A DNA stretch of 64,000 nucleotides from Alkalicoccus chagannorensis DSM 18086 (GTDB taxonomy: Bacteria; Bacillota; Bacilli; Bacillales; Salisediminibacteriaceae), in NCBI RefSeq assembly GCF_000429725.1, contig NZ_AUCK01000012.1:49402-113401 (forward strand), given 5' to 3'. The position numbers and the translations under genes were made by a program. Below the pieces are notes generated by a model. The model ran no database searches and had not been told where the DNA came from. It was given only the letters and a program-made list of their open reading frames with translations. Shown here in pieces: positions 61,921 to 64,000 of this stretch. The first letter of the stretch is position 1; every line of letters starts with the position of its first letter.

Positions 61921-63117
61921 ATGAAATTTTCAAATGAAAATTTAATTGAGGATGTTTTTTGTAAAGTGCTAACGAAGAATGATGACAGTGGTAGGCATGG
62001 GGTTTTAATTCCTGTATATGCATATCACTTATTTCCTGATTTTGTTGATTTCAGACCCGATAAAAAAGAAAACTATGAAGAATCAATAGTTACTTATTGG
62101 AATGAATCAACTGGATGGAAAAAAAAGAATAGTAAATGGAAGCACTACCATCGATACCCAGAGAGGAGGATGACAAGTTTATCTCCAGAACTTCTAAATA
62201 ACAAGATGGAAGGCACTATTCTTGTATTTGGAAAATACAAAGAAGTATTCGAGTATGAGTGTCATGTATTTTCTCCCGAGGACAAAGACTATTATCGTGT
62301 TATTGAAAAGTTCAGTTTGAATTTCCTTAATAGCCAAGTAGTGGGTTCAGCTCTACTTCCTTTTGAGGAAGTTATTGATGTTCCTTCTGGTAAACAAGTC
62401 TTTGAAGAATTAATGTTCATGATCCAGAAAGTTAATTCGAAAGGGTATATTAAGTCATCGAAACAAGGAGATACTGCTATTGGTTTTACATTTGAAGAAG
62501 AATTGGGTATTCAGTCTAATAGCAATAAAAATCCAGACTATAAGGGGATTGAAATTAAATGTGGTCGGTCCAAACAAGTAAAAGAAAGAAGAAAAATCTC
62601 TAAAGGAAAACAAACATTGTTTGCACTAGTTCCGAACTGGGGAAGGCTTTCAAATAGAAGAGAGCTTGTGGAAATATATGGACATAACGACCCAAATCGA
62701 AATAGAAAGGGTCTATATTGCACCATCAAAGTAACTGAGAACAGTTATGGTTGGAAATTGGAGATTGATGAGATTCAACAGAAGATTTTCTTATGTAACA
62801 ACGGTGAGAGAGTGGTGAATTATGATATGAGTGATCTAAAAAACACTTTAGAACAAAAGCATGGGGAAACAGTATTTATTACCGCTCATTCAAAAAAAGA
62901 TCCTGATGGAATTGAGAGATTCCATTATGATACAGTAGTCCACTGTAGAGAGGTCCAATTTAAAGAATTTATAAATCTAATTAAAGAAAACCAAATAGGT
63001 GTTGATTTTGCTATCCATAAAAAGAACGATAAAGTAAGAGATCACGGCTTTTTATGGAGATTGGATAACAAGAAACACTTGTTGAGACTATTTAAGTACG
63101 TTCGTGAAGTCATGTAA
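61921..63117 (+). CDS. MvaI/BcnI-family type II restriction endonuclease
   Basis: A 398-residue protein with the MvaI/BcnI active-site block: TAIGFTFEEELGI near 185, then NPDYKGIEIKCGR near 205-215, giving the Glu, Asp and Glu-x-Lys expected for this monomeric nuclease family (targets such as CCWGG or CCSGG). It is longer than MvaI itself by about 150 residues, with an added N-terminal part. It follows the C gene with AGGAGTG before the ATG. No methyltransferase gene is present in the rest of the window. Confidence 0.85.
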   Translation: MKFSNENLIEDVFCKVLTKNDDSGRHGVLIPVYAYHLFPDFVDFRPDKKENYEESIVTYWNESTGWKKKNSKWKHYHRYPERRMTSLSPELLNNKMEGTILVFGKYKEVFEYECHVFSPEDKDYYRVIEKFSLNFLNSQVVGSALLPFEEVIDVPSGKQVFEELMFMIQKVNSKGYIKSSKQGDTAIGFTFEEELGIQSNSNKNPDYKGIEIKCGRSKQVKERRKISKGKQTLFALVPNWGRLSNRRELVEIYGHNDPNRNRKGLYCTIKVTENSYGWKLEIDEIQQKIFLCNNGERVVNYDMSDLKNTLEQKHGETVFITAHSKKDPDGIERFHYDTVVHCREVQFKEFINLIKENQIGVDFAIHKKNDKVRDHGFLWRLDNKKHLLRLFKYVREVM

Positions 63118-63503
63118 AGACCTAAGTGAATATAAATCTTGGAATTTCAACAATTAATGCAAGGGATTTAAGATGTTTTTTAGATGCCATCAATTCATTG
63201 AATACTCAGCCTATTTTAAGACGTTTTGTTGAGGTTCTGCACCTTTTACAGTTTCCCATCAACCTTCTCTATACTAAATGTGAATGGCTATTGGCATAAC
63301 ATTGGTTTAAAGGAGGTTTTACATACTTTCTTGTCTTTATATATTTTACTCCTCGAGAAAGAAATAACCGATCGATGTATCGATTGGCCAAAGCCAGGCG
63401 TTATTTAGTTTTAGGAATGACATCAATATAAGCTTTTAGTTAGAGTTTCTTCTATCCAGAAAAATAGCAGAACCCTCTGACTTTCACCGAAGCGATTCTA
63501 ATT
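63118..63503. other. AT-rich non-coding stretch
   Basis: No credible gene, repeat or RNA. A methyltransferase that should accompany the nuclease is not found here. Confidence 0.5.
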
Positions 63504-64000
63504 AGGGGCTACTGAATAACGGTTAATTTCTTATGCCACAAGGGTTTTGGACGTTTTAATCGAAAAGAGATGCAAGGAAAAAACCGTCCGCGTTCAAAAA
63601 TCCTTGCATCTGAAGGCGATGATCCATGTACAATCACTCGGAAAATCAGCTGTTACTGTCTGGTGACTTCTTTCTTCCTTTCGAAGGTTCCCTGAACCCG
63701 GATAACCGATGGGTTCATCTGGCCCAACTGATCCCATGAGACCGAGCGGAAAGCATGTACAAACAGAAGCTGAAAGATGTCACGCAGGGAGCGCATGCCT
63801 ATTCGGTCCGGATGGCGCTTGGGGCACTTGTCATCAAAGAACTGCTGGGAACAAGCGATCAGGAAACGGTCCAGCAGATCGCAGAAAACCCCTACCTGCA
63901 GTACTTTCTTGGTCTGGCGGAATATCAGGAGACCTGTCCATTTGATGTCTCTTCCCTCACGTATTTCCGACGTCGAATCGATGCGGACATGATCGCACAG
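63504..64000 (+). mobile_element. Left part of an IS5/IS1182-type insertion sequence
   Basis: Begins near AGGGGCTACTGAATAACGG, a typical terminal-repeat start. A hairpin follows (GATGCAAGGA 63569-63578 with TCCTTGCATC 63601-63610) before the transposase. Composition returns to GC-rich. It is cut by the window end. Confidence 0.6.
63626..64000 (+). pseudogene. IS5/IS1182-type transposase, nonsense mutation, partial
   Basis: Starts MYNHSENQLLLSGDFFLPFE, then LNPDNRWVHLAQLIP, and continues with the DUF772 domain (ALGALVIKELLGTSDQETVQ, AENPYLQYFLGLAEYQ, DVSSLTYFRRRID). Codon 38 is TGA at 63737-63739 where relatives have Trp, so the frame is interrupted. The rest lies beyond the window. Confidence 0.8.

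Noticed and set aside
1..64000. Ribosomal or transfer RNA genes and known riboswitches
   Set aside because: I saw no tRNA cloverleaf, rRNA core sequence or recognisable riboswitch on either strand.

Overview
The window looks like the chromosome of a moderately GC-rich member of the Bacillaceae, probably a halophile or haloalkaliphile. The evidence is strong AGGAGG-type ribosome binding sites, TATAAT promoters, Bacillus-type gene sets (Zur-controlled spare S14, a linearmycin-resistance-like cluster, YusW and YflT proteins, a methionine-salvage-type aminotransferase), and lipoproteins with very acidic Asp/Glu/Asn linkers. The genus cannot be fixed from this sequence. Most of the window is GC-rich. 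Three stretches (about 46.4-49.5 kb, 57.3-59.6 kb and 61.3-63.5 kb) are clearly AT-rich and look imported.

Layout. 0-2.7 kb: repeat arrays, a pore-less voltage-sensor-like membrane protein, a permease remnant and an alpha/beta hydrolase. 2.8-14 kb: hexonate (gluconate) metabolism, with a nickel-pincer racemase/epimerase (LarA), a tripartite tricarboxylate transporter (tctBCA), 6-phosphogluconate dehydrogenase, gluconokinase, two RpiR regulators and an MtnE-like aminotransferase. 14.7-19.9 kb: a two-component system plus ABC exporter in the order of Bacillus lnrJKLMN. 20-20.8 kb: a zinc-starvation operon with two Zur boxes. 21.8-40.2 kb: a sugar-acid catabolic region. It holds a FadR-type regulator with a dehydrogenase/DUF1537-kinase pair, the nickel-pincer cofactor operon larE-larC1-larB-larC2, and an eight-gene operon: DUF1537 kinase, TRAP transporter dctPQM, second LarA homologue, aldehyde dehydrogenase, iron alcohol dehydrogenase, PdxA2. 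A PrpR-like AAA regulator lies upstream. 40.3-46.3 kb: zinc-binding lipoprotein, glutathione peroxidase, AIM24 protein and three acidic lipoproteins. 46.6-63.1 kb: Sir2-HerA, a GmrSD-type protein, a C-protein plus MvaI-like restriction enzyme, and a PLD-helicase/HIT pair, mixed with ordinary genes and decayed ISL3 and IS5-type elements.

How the genes work together: the lar maturation operon would supply the nickel-pincer cofactor to both LarA proteins. One sits beside gluconate genes and could interconvert C2-epimeric hexonates. The other sits inside an operon for four-carbon sugar acids, where C2 epimerisation followed by 4-phosphorylation and PdxA2 oxidation/decarboxylation would give dihydroxyacetone phosphate. 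This is the best candidate in the window for an undescribed pathway.

The second striking feature is non-coding. GC-rich arrays with a 21-bp period, built on a GAGTGACCGC/GAGTGTCCGC core, and a related 150-bp array fill almost every gap between convergent genes. A short conserved element ending in a TATGAAAACGTATACATGC-like sequence often lies beside them.
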